Shown: positions 1 through 6,813 of the stretch, in pieces
Layout of the letters: every line of letters begins with the position of its first letter
How positions within the stretch are numbered: position 1 is the stretch's first letter
Origin: Vicinamibacteria bacterium
Lineage (GTDB): Bacteria; Acidobacteriota; Vicinamibacteria; Vicinamibacterales; 2-12-FULL-66-21
Direction: 5' to 3'
Assembly (NCBI GenBank): GCA_025937075.1
Contig: JAICSD010000077.1
Coordinates: 1-12,750 of the forward strand
DNA: 12,750 bases
Position numbers and translations under genes: made by a program
The notes under the pieces: generated by a model
What the model saw: only the letters and a program-made list of their open reading frames with translations
Told to the model about the DNA's origin: nothing
The model's database searches: none

Positions 1-33
1 AGCCTTCGCGTAGGCGGGCGCTCGCGGCACCCG

Positions 34-125
34 CTTCGCTGCCCGCTCCGCTCACGTGGCTCGGTAGCATCGCTCCCACGCTTCTAGCGCCCCCTTGTTC
101 GGACGGGCCGTGAAGTGCAGCGAAG
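34..125 (-). repeat. Dispersed intergenic repeat, copy 1
   Basis: This noncoding segment matches 5382-5511. The best-conserved part is 95-125 against 5481-5511, 31 bases with four differences, including an identical 18-mer CCGTGAAGTGCAGCGAAG. A second matching block is 34-62 against 5382-5411 (TCGCTG, CGCTCCG and CGTGGCTC in the same order). The two blocks are separated by about 32 bases here and about 70 bases in copy 2. The element starts about 50 bases past the stop of the lipoprotein gene. I recognise no named repeat family. It may extend left of position 34 to the window edge, where the sequence is still rich in short GC inverted motifs. The remainder of 1-176 shows no gene that I can support. 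Confidence 0.7.
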
Positions 126-176
126 CCGCGGCCAGGGAGCACAATGGGCCTGTTCGGCCACTGGCCAGGGCGCCGT

Positions 177-1304
177 CTACTGCGGCTCGCACACGTCGAG
201 GCGAATGTTCGGAAGCATCGCGGGTCCATTCCACGCGGGCTTCTGCGCGCCGCCAGAATCCGAGAGCACGTCCCATTGCTTCTGCGCCGATCCGTTGCCG
301 GAGCAGATGATGTCGCACGAGTAGCCCAGGCAGTTGTTCCCGCCCCCCTTGCGCAGAATCCCGAACGGTCCATCGGCAATGCCGCTCGCGTTCAGCGATC
401 TGGCGACGGACTTCAAGAACGAGACGATGTCGCCCGGGGGCATGAATCCCCACTTGGCGCGCTCGCATTCGACGACCTTCAGCGGCGAGCTGGAGATGCA
501 CGGACCGCCGGGCGCCGGCCCTGGCGCGGGTCCGGGAGCGGGTCCGCTGTTCGCGGTGCGGAACACCTGCGTCGCGCTCCAGAGGCTGGCGGTCTCCCCA
601 TCGCTGGCGCGCACACGCCAGTAGAAGGTCCCGCCGGAATCGAGCGGACTGCTCGTGAAGGTCGTATCGCCCGCGCCTTCGGGAACGATCGCCGCCGCTC
701 TGAGTTGCGCAAACCCCTGGTCGGCCGCAATCTGGAACTCGTAACCGAGGCCGCCGACCGGTCCGACCCGCGTGGCATTGTGCGCCCGCATGGCCGGTGT
801 CGCCGTCGAGACCTCTTCGTTGTTGACCGGAGAAACCGGAACGGGCGCGTTCACCGCCGGCTTCGGGAAGATCTCGAAGCTCGAGGTCGCGAAGGTACCC
901 GTGTTCGCGCCGTCTTCCGCTCGCGCCCGCCAGAAGTACGCGCGTCCGATCTCCAGCCGATCGAGCTGCACGCTCGTCTGTCCATTGCCGGGCGGTACGC
1001 CGGAGCGGCTGAAGACTTTCGTCGCGAACCCGTTGTCGGTAGCAACTTCGAAGACGTAGGTCAGCGGCCGAACGCCGGTCGTGGACGCGTTGTTGACCAC
1101 GAGCTTGATCGGCTGTTCGGATTCCTTGAACTTGAAGCCCTGGGCTGGGGACACCAGCGCCGGCGGGCTGATCTCGACGCCGGCAATTGGTCCCGCGACG
1201 GAAGGGCTGAGAGGATTGGAGCTCTTCTTGGCTTCACATCCGGCCAGGGCGATCGCCAGCACGCCGCCCAGAGCCGTGAGAGTTCGTGCGGCCTTGCACT
1301 GCAT
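177..1304 (-). CDS. Lipoprotein with two FnIII-like modules and a Cys-rich C-terminal domain
   Basis: This is a predicted 375-residue envelope lipoprotein of unknown function. A hydrophobic signal segment (residues 8-22) ends in the lipobox LAGC, with Cys23 as the lipidation site. Residues about 45-147 and 152-250 are two related beta-sandwich modules of fibronectin-III/surface-protein type, each ending in a YFWRARAEDG- or FYWRVRASDG-like strand. A GPAP repeat linker (254-267) leads to a C-terminal domain (268-375) with six cysteines (269, 280, 325, 330, 334, 372) around GYSCDIIC and QKQWDVLSDSGG. Three disulfides are possible. I do not recognise this domain as a named family. The ATG at 1304 was chosen because GAGGT lies six bases upstream and the signal peptide begins there; an ATG 33 bases further out would put unneeded residues before it. 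The gene has its own promoter and is separate from the flippase-like gene behind it. Confidence 0.85.
   Translation of the reverse strand: MQCKAARTLTALGGVLAIALAGCEAKKSSNPLSPSVAGPIAGVEISPPALVSPAQGFKFKESEQPIKLVVNNASTTGVRPLTYVFEVATDNGFATKVFSRSGVPPGNGQTSVQLDRLEIGRAYFWRARAEDGANTGTFATSSFEIFPKPAVNAPVPVSPVNNEEVSTATPAMRAHNATRVGPVGGLGYEFQIAADQGFAQLRAAAIVPEGAGDTTFTSSPLDSGGTFYWRVRASDGETASLWSATQVFRTANSGPAPGPAPGPAPGGPCISSSPLKVVECERAKWGFMPPGDIVSFLKSVARSLNASGIADGPFGILRKGGGNNCLGYSCDIICSGNGSAQKQWDVLSDSGGAQKPAWNGPAMLPNIRLDVCEPQ
504..545 (-). repeat. 12-nt tandem repeat encoding the GPAP linker
   Basis: Three tandem, imperfect 12-base units encode Gly-Pro-Ala-Pro repeats (lipoprotein residues 254-267). They form a flexible linker between the beta-sandwich modules and the cysteine-rich domain. 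The units keep the reading frame, so gain or loss of one by slippage would change linker length without a frameshift. Confidence 0.7.
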
Positions 1305-1310
1305 AACGCT

Positions 1311-1315
1311 ACCTC
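1311..1315 (-). promoter_or_regulatory. Ribosome binding site for the lipoprotein gene
   Basis: GAGGT on the minus strand lies six bases before the ATG at 1304. It decides the start in favour of this ATG over the in-frame ATG at 1337. Confidence 0.65.
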
Positions 1316-1411
1316 GAAGGGAAGAAGGGGCGACCACGCGTCGCTGGACGCAGTACGTCGGCTATCGGCCAGAACGGCCTGGAACTGTAGAAGAGGGTCG
1401 ACCCGGAAAGC

Positions 1412-1440
1412 ACTATGAGGTTCGGTCGAGCTCGCGTCAA
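1412..1440 (-). promoter_or_regulatory. Sigma70-type promoter of the lipoprotein gene
   Basis: On the minus strand the -35 hexamer TTGACG (1440-1435) and the -10 hexamer CATAGT (1417-1412) are separated by exactly 17 bases. Transcription would start near 1405, giving a leader of about 100 nt. This separates the lipoprotein's transcription from the upstream flippase-like gene. The leader itself shows no riboswitch that I can recognise. Confidence 0.65.
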
Positions 1441-1448
1441 GCTCGGCC

Positions 1449-1478
1449 GCGGACTGAGGCGGACTGACGCGGACCGCG
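1449..1478 (-). repeat. Three 10-bp direct repeats upstream of the lipoprotein promoter
   Basis: On the plus strand the units GCGGACTGAG, GCGGACTGAC and GCGGACCGCG follow one another without a gap. They sit 8 bases upstream of the -35 box of the lipoprotein promoter and about 15 bases past the stop of the flippase-like gene. The spacing is close to one helical turn, so identical faces would be presented to a DNA-binding protein. A regulator site is an inference; simple slippage of a GC-rich unit is the alternative. Confidence 0.55.
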
Positions 1479-1492
1479 GACGACGCGGAAAA

Positions 1493-2494
1493 TTACGCTC
1501 GCTGCACGGCGGCCGTGCGGCCGAGGTATGTGATCCCGCCGGAGAGCGAGAACAACATGATCAGCGCCGCGCCCGTGAACGAGACGAGAAGCGCCGATTC
1601 CAGCGAAAGCCCGAGACGCGTGAAATAGAACCCGAACGTCGCTTCGCGGACGCCAAACCCGTTCACGGACACGGGGAGCATCTGAACGATGAACGAGATC
1701 GGCACGATGACGGCGAGCTCGGTGAAGGCAATCGGTACGTGCATGCTGCGCGAGATCGCCAGGTAGAATCCCACGAGGACCGCCTGCACGATGATGGCGC
1801 CCGCGAAGCAGCCGAGGAGGGCGGTGGGGCCCTCCTTGAAACGAACGAGCGCGTCGGTCAGCCGCGCGATGCGTTCGTCCACCCATTCGCGATGGAACAC
1901 GCGCAGCGGCTGCAGCACGCGCGCGACCCCCTGAGGCATGAACAGGGCAGGCGCGGCGAAGACGGCGCCGAGACCGAAGCCGGTCCAGAGCATGCGCGGC
2001 CCGACAGGGCCGATGCCACCCGCGCCGAGACGCCGGGCCGCGGTCGCGCCGACCGCCGCGATCAGCACGAGCCCGAGCAGACCCAGGCCGCGATCGATGA
2101 GCACGACCGTCGCCGCCAGGGTTTTCGATCCGGCGACCTTGGCGCTGTCGCTGATGCGAATGACATCGCCCCCGATGTTGCTCGGCAGAAAATTGTTGAA
2201 GAAGGTCGCCACGAGAAAGGACGCGGTGAGCGACGAGAAGGGCATGTTGACCTGCTGCGCTTTGAGCAGCAGGCCCCAGCGCCAGGCGCTCGCGAGCACC
2301 ATCAAGAGATAGAGCAGCAGAGCCGCGGCGAGCCACCACGGCGAGGCATGCCGGGCGTACGACCACAGGCGCGCGAGATCGACGCGCGAGAGCAGCAGCG
2401 CGAGCAGCCCGATGCTGACGGCGGCTTTCAACACGGCAAGGCCGACGGATCGCGCGCGCGAGTGGCGACCCGGTGTGGCGGTCTGGCTATCCAT
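1493..2494 (-). CDS. LPG_synthase_TM/AglD-like integral membrane protein (flippase-like)
   Basis: This is a 333-residue multi-pass membrane protein of the family that includes the transmembrane half of MprF (lysylphosphatidylglycerol synthase/flippase) and archaeal AglD (Pfam LPG_synthase_TM, formerly UPF0104). The family signatures are present: NNFLPSNIGGDVIR at residues 100-113, DRGLGLLGL at 134-142 and LPVSVNGFGVREA at 273-285. I estimate eight hydrophobic segments, beginning at about residues 17-36, 53-74 and 90-103. Bacterial members are thought to move or modify lipids or lipid-linked sugars in the inner membrane. No soluble aminoacyl-transferase domain is attached, so this is not a full MprF. 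The ATG at 2494 is about 47 bases from a good promoter. Placement next to GT-C enzymes fits lipid-linked sugar export, which is an inference; the substrate is unknown. Confidence 0.85.
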   Translation of the reverse strand: MDSQTATPGRHSRARSVGLAVLKAAVSIGLLALLLSRVDLARLWSYARHASPWWLAAALLLYLLMVLASAWRWGLLLKAQQVNMPFSSLTASFLVATFFNNFLPSNIGGDVIRISDSAKVAGSKTLAATVVLIDRGLGLLGLVLIAAVGATAARRLGAGGIGPVGPRMLWTGFGLGAVFAAPALFMPQGVARVLQPLRVFHREWVDERIARLTDALVRFKEGPTALLGCFAGAIIVQAVLVGFYLAISRSMHVPIAFTELAVIVPISFIVQMLPVSVNGFGVREATFGFYFTRLGLSLESALLVSFTGAALIMLFSLSGGITYLGRTAAVQRA

Positions 2495-2547
2495 CGAACG
2501 CGCAGATCACCGGACGAGATGAAGCAATGTCATGCGGGAGAGCTTGA

Positions 2548-2576
2548 ATTGTACGGAACCGGGCCGGGATTTTCAA
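2548..2576 (-). promoter_or_regulatory. Sigma70-type promoter of the flippase-like gene
   Basis: On the minus strand TTGAAA (2576-2571) and TACAAT (2553-2548) are separated by 17 bases, close to consensus in both hexamers. The predicted start is near 2541, giving a leader of about 47 nt to the ATG at 2494. It lies in the 129-nt divergent gap. I find no equally good plus-strand promoter for the glycosidase gene; TTGAAT at 2544-2549 has no convincing -10 partner. Confidence 0.7.
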
Positions 2577-2608
2577 TGCCTCCCGCGCCCGCGGACGCGA
2601 CAAGATAA

Positions 2609-2616
2609 GGGAGGAG
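2609..2616 (+). promoter_or_regulatory. Strong ribosome binding site of the glycosidase gene
   Basis: GGGAGGAG lies seven bases before the ATG at 2624. It is the strongest Shine-Dalgarno sequence in the window and fixes the start codon at the beginning of the signal peptide. Confidence 0.8.
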
Positions 2617-2623
2617 CTCACAA

Positions 2624-3532
2624 ATGCTGCGTCCTGCCGCGCTGGCAATGGCCCTGCTGATGACGTCTGCCGCTGCCCTCGGTCCGCGGCGGGATACGAA
2701 ACATCTGCGCGTCTCGGGTACCCATTTCGTCAGGCCCGATGGCCAGCCGTTCGAGTGGCGCGGAATCACGGCGTTTCGCCTGCTCGAGTTCGTCGCCCAC
2801 GGGCGCGCCGCCGATGCGGACGCGTATCTTGCCTGGGCGGCATCGCAGAAGCTGACGGTTGCGCGCGTGCTCGCGATGGCGCATTTCCTGTTCGAGCTGT
2901 CGCCGGAGGACGGCGTGGCCGCGCTCGGCCGCTTGCTGGAGATCGCACAGCGGCACAACGTCGCGATCGAGATCGTGGCGCTGGCCGATACGGGCAGCTA
3001 CAAGCTGGACGTGCGCGCGCACGTCCACCGGGTCGGCGAGATCGCCGCGCGGTATCCGAACGCGGTGATCGAGATCGCGAACGAGCCGTACCATCCGACC
3101 CAGTCCGCGGACGTGCACCAGCATCCGTTCCTGCGCGAGCTCAGGGTGTTGATCCCGTCGAGCGTGCCCGTGTCCCTCGGGACGGTGGACCCTCGCGGTG
3201 AGCTGGCCGAGGGCGACTACATCACGTGGCACTCGCCGAGGGACGAACGCTGGCCGGAGCGGATGCGCGAAGGAGCGGCTCTGCTGCAGCGGTACGGGAA
3301 GCCGGTGATCGCCGACGAGCCGATGGGAGCCGCGGACGTCGCCATCCCGGGGAAGCGCGACAATCGCCCGGACCGCTTTCGCGCCGCCGCAGATGCTGCG
3401 CGCGCGAGCGGCCTCGGCGCGACGTTTCACTATGAAGGCGGTCTGCAGGCGCGGCGTCCCACCCCCACGGAAGCCGCGTGTCTCAAGGGGTGGCTCGACG
3501 GGTTGATGAGCGCTTCGGGCGACCCGCGATAA
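2624..3532 (+). CDS. Secreted clan GH-A-like glycoside hydrolase (cellulase-type TIM barrel)
   Basis: This is a 302-residue protein with an N-terminal signal sequence (residues 1-20, hydrophobic AALAMALLM). It then starts in the way typical of GH5-like glycosidases, with VSGTHFVRPDGQPFEWRGIT at residues 30-49. The motif IANEP puts the likely acid/base Glu at residue 154 at the end of barrel strand 4. KPVIADEP puts the likely nucleophile Glu at 232 at the end of strand 7. TWHSPR (201-206) and FHYEGG (268-273) would be strand-6 and strand-8 elements. At 302 residues it is a bare, compact barrel with no carbohydrate-binding module. The fold and mechanism (retaining beta-glycosidase) follow from the clan. 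The GH family number and substrate cannot be read from sequence. It is divergent from the flippase-like gene and may trim or remodel an envelope glycan. Confidence 0.75.
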   Translation: MLRPAALAMALLMTSAAALGPRRDTKHLRVSGTHFVRPDGQPFEWRGITAFRLLEFVAHGRAADADAYLAWAASQKLTVARVLAMAHFLFELSPEDGVAALGRLLEIAQRHNVAIEIVALADTGSYKLDVRAHVHRVGEIAARYPNAVIEIANEPYHPTQSADVHQHPFLRELRVLIPSSVPVSLGTVDPRGELAEGDYITWHSPRDERWPERMREGAALLQRYGKPVIADEPMGAADVAIPGKRDNRPDRFRAAADAARASGLGATFHYEGGLQARRPTPTEAACLKGWLDGLMSASGDPR

Positions 3533-3551
3533 CGGTGCGCCGAGCGCCGCC

Positions 3552-3580
3552 CGCGAGCTGAGTCGAAGCGTCAGCTAGCG
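3552..3580. terminator. Possible bidirectional hairpin between convergent genes
   Basis: AGCTGA (3556-3561) pairs with TCAGCT (3571-3576). Below one mismatch, CGC (3552-3554) pairs with GCG (3578-3580), and the loop has nine bases. It lies in the 42-nt gap between the convergent glycosidase and GT-C genes and overlaps the latter's stop codon at 3575-3577. There is no T-run on either side, so intrinsic termination is only a possibility. Confidence 0.3.
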
Positions 3581-5320
3581 CTCGCGCCGCTCGATGACGT
3601 GGCCGCCGAGCGCATGCAGCAGCGGCGGTTTCCCGAACACGACGATCTCCGGCGCGATCCGCTCGGGCCGCGGGTCCAGCCACGACGGATTCTCCAGCGT
3701 GAAGCGCGCCACCGGACGATAGCCGGATGGATCAGTGCCATCGCGCAGACGATGGTAGAACGCCGAGCGTTTCGGAAACACCCACGGCCGATCCGTGTAG
3801 CGCTCCCAATAGAAGTTGGTATCGACTATCGGGTCGGTCTCGGTGGCGAGCATGGCTGCCGCCGTTGCCGCGAAACTCTCGCCGCGGTAGTGCTGGACAT
3901 CCTCCATGAACGGCCAGAATCGCAGCGCCAGCGGCGCCTCGAAGTAGGGCAGATACGCCTCGATGGTGAAGTAGTGCAGCCGCTCGCTCAGCGTGGTGCG
4001 ATGCGTCTGGAGCCACCGGCCCGCGGCGTACCGCGTATCGTGGAAGAACATCCAGTCTGCTCTGATGACATAAGCGGTGGAATACACGACGACGATCGCA
4101 ATCCACGTGGATGCGAGCCGCGCCATCATGCGCGGGGCCGGACGCGAGGTGAGGATCGCTGCCGCAAGCAGCGCCAGCGATGGCGCAACCGGCACGATGA
4201 AGCGCAGCGCGTGATGCGGAGTCATGCCGTAGAACGCGTAGAACGCGACGATCCACGACGCGTGAAGGGCGTAGCCCCGATACTCCGGTGATTGGGTCGG
4301 CCGCCGCCAAAGGCGGAAGATGGCGACGATCAGACCTGCAATCCCGGTGACGAACAGCGGCCAGCCCATGATGTTGGCGAGCAGCCAGAAGTACGGGCCG
4401 TACGATCGGCGCAGCCCCACCAGCGTCCCGGACGGCGCGCCCGTGTACCAGTTGTAGACGATGCCCCAGTACCAGAAATCACGCCATCGGATGAACGCAT
4501 ACGGGTTCGTGATGGCGAAGGCGGCGAAACCCACCAGCGCGCAGACGATCAGTCCGCGAATCGCACGCCAACGGATCGAGTCGGCGCGGAAGCAGTACAC
4601 GTGCGCAATCAAGATGGGGAGCGCAAGGAGCCACGCGGTGTGCTTCGTCGCGAACGCGAGACCGGCGAAGAGGCCTACGAGCGCGTACTCGCGGATCGTT
4701 CCCCGCATGGCGAGGCTGTCGCACGCCCAGAGACACAACGCCATGCACAGGAACAGCAGACTCTCGGGCGTCGCAAAGTGCGAAAGGTTGACGAATCCCA
4801 TCGTGAGCCCGAGGAATGCCGCAGCGACGAGTCCCGTCCGCACGCCGAAGTGCCGTCGTCCGATCGCGAACATTGTGACGATCGTTCCAAGACTGAAGAC
4901 GGCGGACAGCATCCGTGAGGCCCGCATCGCCATGAACTGGAGGCGCCTGCCCGGGTGGCCCGGCTCGAGCAGCGGCCAGATCCGATGCATCGAGAGCATC
5001 ACCGTGTGCTCGGGGTTGGCCAGATACGCTGCCTTGACGACGAGCGCCATGGCGTAGATGTGGAGATGCGGATTGATGAAGTAGTCGGGGTCGAGCGTGT
5101 GCTCGTGGATCATGTGGATGCTCGGCTCGATCTTCTCGTCCGTGTGCCACAGATAGGGGAGGCCCCAGTCGATCCCCGCGACCGAGAGCGCGAAGTTCAC
5201 CGCGAGAATTGCGCCGAGCGTCCAGATCGTCGCGCGCGAGAGCCGCGGCGTCGCCGGATGCGGCGGACCTCCGGCGAGCGTGTCGTGTGCGGAAGCCGTT
5301 ATCGTTGATGGAGCAGCCAT
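3575..5320 (-). CDS. GT-C fold membrane glycosyltransferase (GT39/ArnT-like)
   Basis: This is a predicted 581-residue polytopic inner-membrane enzyme that would transfer a sugar from a polyprenyl-phosphate donor on the periplasmic side. After a first TM at about residues 32-50, the first outer loop carries LWHTDEKIEPS. D61-E62 match the catalytic acidic motif of GT39/ArnT/PMT-type GT-C enzymes. NPHLHIY (83-89), HFATPES (181-187) and ATKHT (224-228) match other conserved loop positions. Around ten TM segments are followed by a soluble C-terminal domain of about 150 residues. I chose the ATG at 5320. The open frame continues up to 5443, but that part runs through the repeat and leader sequence, reads Arg/Gln-rich and lacks homology-like character. 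The SD before 5320 is weak (AAGAGA). The promoter at 5531-5559 drives it through a leader of about 200 nt. Acceptor and sugar are unknown. Confidence 0.85.
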   Translation of the reverse strand: MAAPSTITASAHDTLAGGPPHPATPRLSRATIWTLGAILAVNFALSVAGIDWGLPYLWHTDEKIEPSIHMIHEHTLDPDYFINPHLHIYAMALVVKAAYLANPEHTVMLSMHRIWPLLEPGHPGRRLQFMAMRASRMLSAVFSLGTIVTMFAIGRRHFGVRTGLVAAAFLGLTMGFVNLSHFATPESLLFLCMALCLWACDSLAMRGTIREYALVGLFAGLAFATKHTAWLLALPILIAHVYCFRADSIRWRAIRGLIVCALVGFAAFAITNPYAFIRWRDFWYWGIVYNWYTGAPSGTLVGLRRSYGPYFWLLANIMGWPLFVTGIAGLIVAIFRLWRRPTQSPEYRGYALHASWIVAFYAFYGMTPHHALRFIVPVAPSLALLAAAILTSRPAPRMMARLASTWIAIVVVYSTAYVIRADWMFFHDTRYAAGRWLQTHRTTLSERLHYFTIEAYLPYFEAPLALRFWPFMEDVQHYRGESFAATAAAMLATETDPIVDTNFYWERYTDRPWVFPKRSAFYHRLRDGTDPSGYRPVARFTLENPSWLDPRPERIAPEIVVFGKPPLLHALGGHVIERRER

Positions 5321-5332
5321 TCGTCTCTTATC

Positions 5333-5351
5333 CGTGGGGCTTCGCCCCGCG
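5333..5351 (-). other. Stable hairpin just upstream of the GT-C start codon
   Basis: CGTGGGGC (5333-5340) pairs with GCCCCGCG (5344-5351): eight base pairs including one G-T wobble, with a TTC loop. In the minus-strand transcript it would sit about 12 bases before the ATG at 5320, right next to the weak SD. It could therefore affect translation initiation. It is also the left end of the repeat-rich intergenic block. Confidence 0.6.
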
Positions 5352-5381
5352 GACTCCCCAGCACGCTCTATCGCGCGGCCG

Positions 5382-5511
5382 CGTCGCTGGCGCGCTCCGT
5401 TCGCGTGGCTCACTCGCTGTCGCTCGTTCGCCTGCACCGCCATTGGACAGCGACGGCGCGGCCGCGGGCGAGCAGGACCGTTGTGCGGACTGACCGTGAA
5501 GTGCAGCGAAG
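5382..5511 (-). repeat. Dispersed intergenic repeat, copy 2
   Basis: This is the partner of the copy at 34-125. Blocks 5382-5411 and 5481-5511 align with copy 1. The middle, which contains repeated CTCGCTGTCGCTCGTTCG-type sequence, is about 40 bases longer. It lies wholly inside the predicted leader of the GT-C gene, between the promoter at 5531-5559 and the ATG at 5320. The 293-base stretch 5321-5613 holds this element, the hairpin and two promoters, and no gene that I can support. Confidence 0.7.
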
Positions 5512-5530
5512 GACTTGCGGAAGACGTGGA

Positions 5531-5559
5531 ATTATACGGGAAGGCTGCAGATGCTTCAA
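5531..5559 (-). promoter_or_regulatory. Sigma70-type promoter of the GT-C gene
   Basis: On the minus strand TTGAAG (5559-5554) and a perfect TATAAT (5536-5531) are separated by 17 bases. The predicted start is near 5524, which gives the GT-C gene a leader of about 204 nt containing repeat copy 2 and the hairpin. It is back to back with the putative GT4 promoter at 5580-5588. Confidence 0.7.
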
Positions 5560-5579
5560 CGAACTCGTCGGCAGCCGCG

Positions 5580-5588
5580 TGCTACACT
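5580..5588 (+). promoter_or_regulatory. Possible extended -10 promoter of the GT4-methyltransferase-SDR operon
   Basis: TGCTACACT fits the extended -10 form TGnTATAAT. No -35 hexamer stands at the usual distance. Transcription would begin about 20 bases before the ATG at 5614, leaving a very short leader with no visible Shine-Dalgarno sequence. Confidence 0.4.
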
Positions 5589-5613
5589 GACCGGTCCCCG
5601 ACCCTGCAATCAC

Positions 5614-6813
5614 ATGCGGATCTTGATGATCGCCCCGCAGCCGTTCTTCGAGGCCCGGGGCACGCCGTTCAGCGAATACCATCGCATTCGCGCGCTGATC
5701 GACCTCGGGCATACCGTTGATCTGGTGACGTATCCGTTCGGGCACGATGTCTCGCTGCCTGGCCTGCGCGTATTTCGCAGCGCCCGCCCTCCGTTCATCC
5801 GTCGCGTCGGCATCGGGCCGTCCTGGAACAAGGTGCCGCTCGATCTCGCGCTCTTCGCGACCGCGCTCAGGCGCGCGCTGAGCGGCCAGTACGACGCGGT
5901 GCACTCGCACGAAGAGGGAAGCTGGTTCGGGGTCCTCATCGCCGGGCTTCGGCGCGTGCCGCACTTGTACGACATGCACTCGAGTCTCCCGCAGCAGCTG
6001 ACCAACTTCGGGTACAGCCGGTCGCGCGTGCTGAAGGGGCTGCTCGGGTGGTTCGAGCGATTTGCCATCAGCCGGTCGCAGGTCGTCATCGTGATCTGTC
6101 CGCAGCTCGAAGAGACGGTGCGCGCGATCGACACGCGCGTGCCGGCGGTCCTGATCGAGAACGCGCCAGGGTCGGGAGATGCTCCCATCGCCGGCAGTGG
6201 TCAGGCGCTCCGCCGCGAGCTCGGCCTCTCGCCGGATGCGCCGGTCATCGTGTACACCGGCACGTTCGAATCCTACCAGGGGCTCGACCTGCTCTTCGGA
6301 GCGATGCGCACGGTGATCGATCATCGTCCGGACGCTCGTCTGGTGCTCGCCGGCGGCGAGCCTGCGCAAATCGACGCCGCGCGGGCGGAGGCTGCTTCCT
6401 ACGGCGTCGCGGCATCAACGATCTTCGCGGGACAGCGCCCCGCCGATGAGATTCCTGCGTTCCTTGACGCCGCGGACGTGCTCGTCTCGCCGCGCAGCAC
6501 GGGCACGAACACGCCGTTGAAGATTTACCAGTATCTCCGCGCGGGCCGCCCGATCGTCGCGACCCGGCTGCTCACGCATACACAGGTCCTCGACGAGCAC
6601 GTCGCGATTCTGACCGAGCCGACGCCGGAGGCTTTCGGCGCAGGCATGCTCAGCGCGATTCGCGATCCGGCGCGGGCGCAGGCGATCGGGATGCGCGCGC
6701 GGCAGCTTGCGGAGAAGAAATACAGCTACGACGCCTATCTCGCGCGCACACAGGCAGCGTGCGTGCATCTGTTTCGTGACGCGACCCCGGAAATGGCGGG
6801 GGGCGTCGCATGA
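5614..6813 (+). CDS. GT4-family (GT-B fold) glycosyltransferase
   Basis: This is a 399-residue cytoplasmic or membrane-associated glycosyltransferase that would add a nucleotide-activated sugar to a lipid-linked or cell-surface glycan precursor. The N-terminal Rossmann domain starts RILMIAPQPFFEARGTPFSE (residues 2-21) and includes HSHEEGSW (97-104) and HLYDMHSS (117-124). The C-terminal donor domain carries VIVYTGTFESYQGLD (211-225), LVLAGG (243-248) and TNTPLKIYQYLRAGRPIVAT (298-317). In this last motif Gln306 stands where most GT4 enzymes have the second Glu of the EX7E motif, and Thr298 stands at the first. The ATG at 5614 begins exactly at the Rossmann strand; the open frame back to 5515 runs through promoter sequence. 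The gene shares an ATGA overlap with the methyltransferase, so the two are probably translationally coupled. Confidence 0.88.
   Translation: MRILMIAPQPFFEARGTPFSEYHRIRALIDLGHTVDLVTYPFGHDVSLPGLRVFRSARPPFIRRVGIGPSWNKVPLDLALFATALRRALSGQYDAVHSHEEGSWFGVLIAGLRRVPHLYDMHSSLPQQLTNFGYSRSRVLKGLLGWFERFAISRSQVVIVICPQLEETVRAIDTRVPAVLIENAPGSGDAPIAGSGQALRRELGLSPDAPVIVYTGTFESYQGLDLLFGAMRTVIDHRPDARLVLAGGEPAQIDAARAEAASYGVAASTIFAGQRPADEIPAFLDAADVLVSPRSTGTNTPLKIYQYLRAGRPIVATRLLTHTQVLDEHVAILTEPTPEAFGAGMLSAIRDPARAQAIGMRARQLAEKKYSYDAYLARTQAACVHLFRDATPEMAGGVA

Noticed and set aside
34..125. Integron attC site or other recombination site
   Set aside because: GTCCGAACAAG on the minus strand recalls an attC core, but no matching GTTRRRY end or paired arms are visible and there is no integrase or cassette in the window.
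129..176. Intrinsic terminator after the lipoprotein gene
   Set aside because: The GGCC-rich segment can form only short four-base stems and has no T-run.
144..2608. Long plus-strand open frames (144-1418 and 1415-2608) antisense to the lipoprotein and flippase-like genes
   Set aside because: Both are Arg/Glu/Gly-rich with no recognisable domain, while the minus-strand frames carry a lipobox, FnIII-like modules and LPG_synthase_TM motifs.
5321..5443. N-terminal extension of the GT-C protein to 5443
   Set aside because: The added 41 residues come from the repeat and hairpin region, are Arg/Gln/Ser-rich and have no SD. The start at 5320 leaves a normal short N-terminus before TM1.
5515..5613. 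Upstream start of the GT4 gene at 5515
   Set aside because: The added 33 residues cross the two promoters, and the GT-B fold begins exactly at the ATG at 5614.
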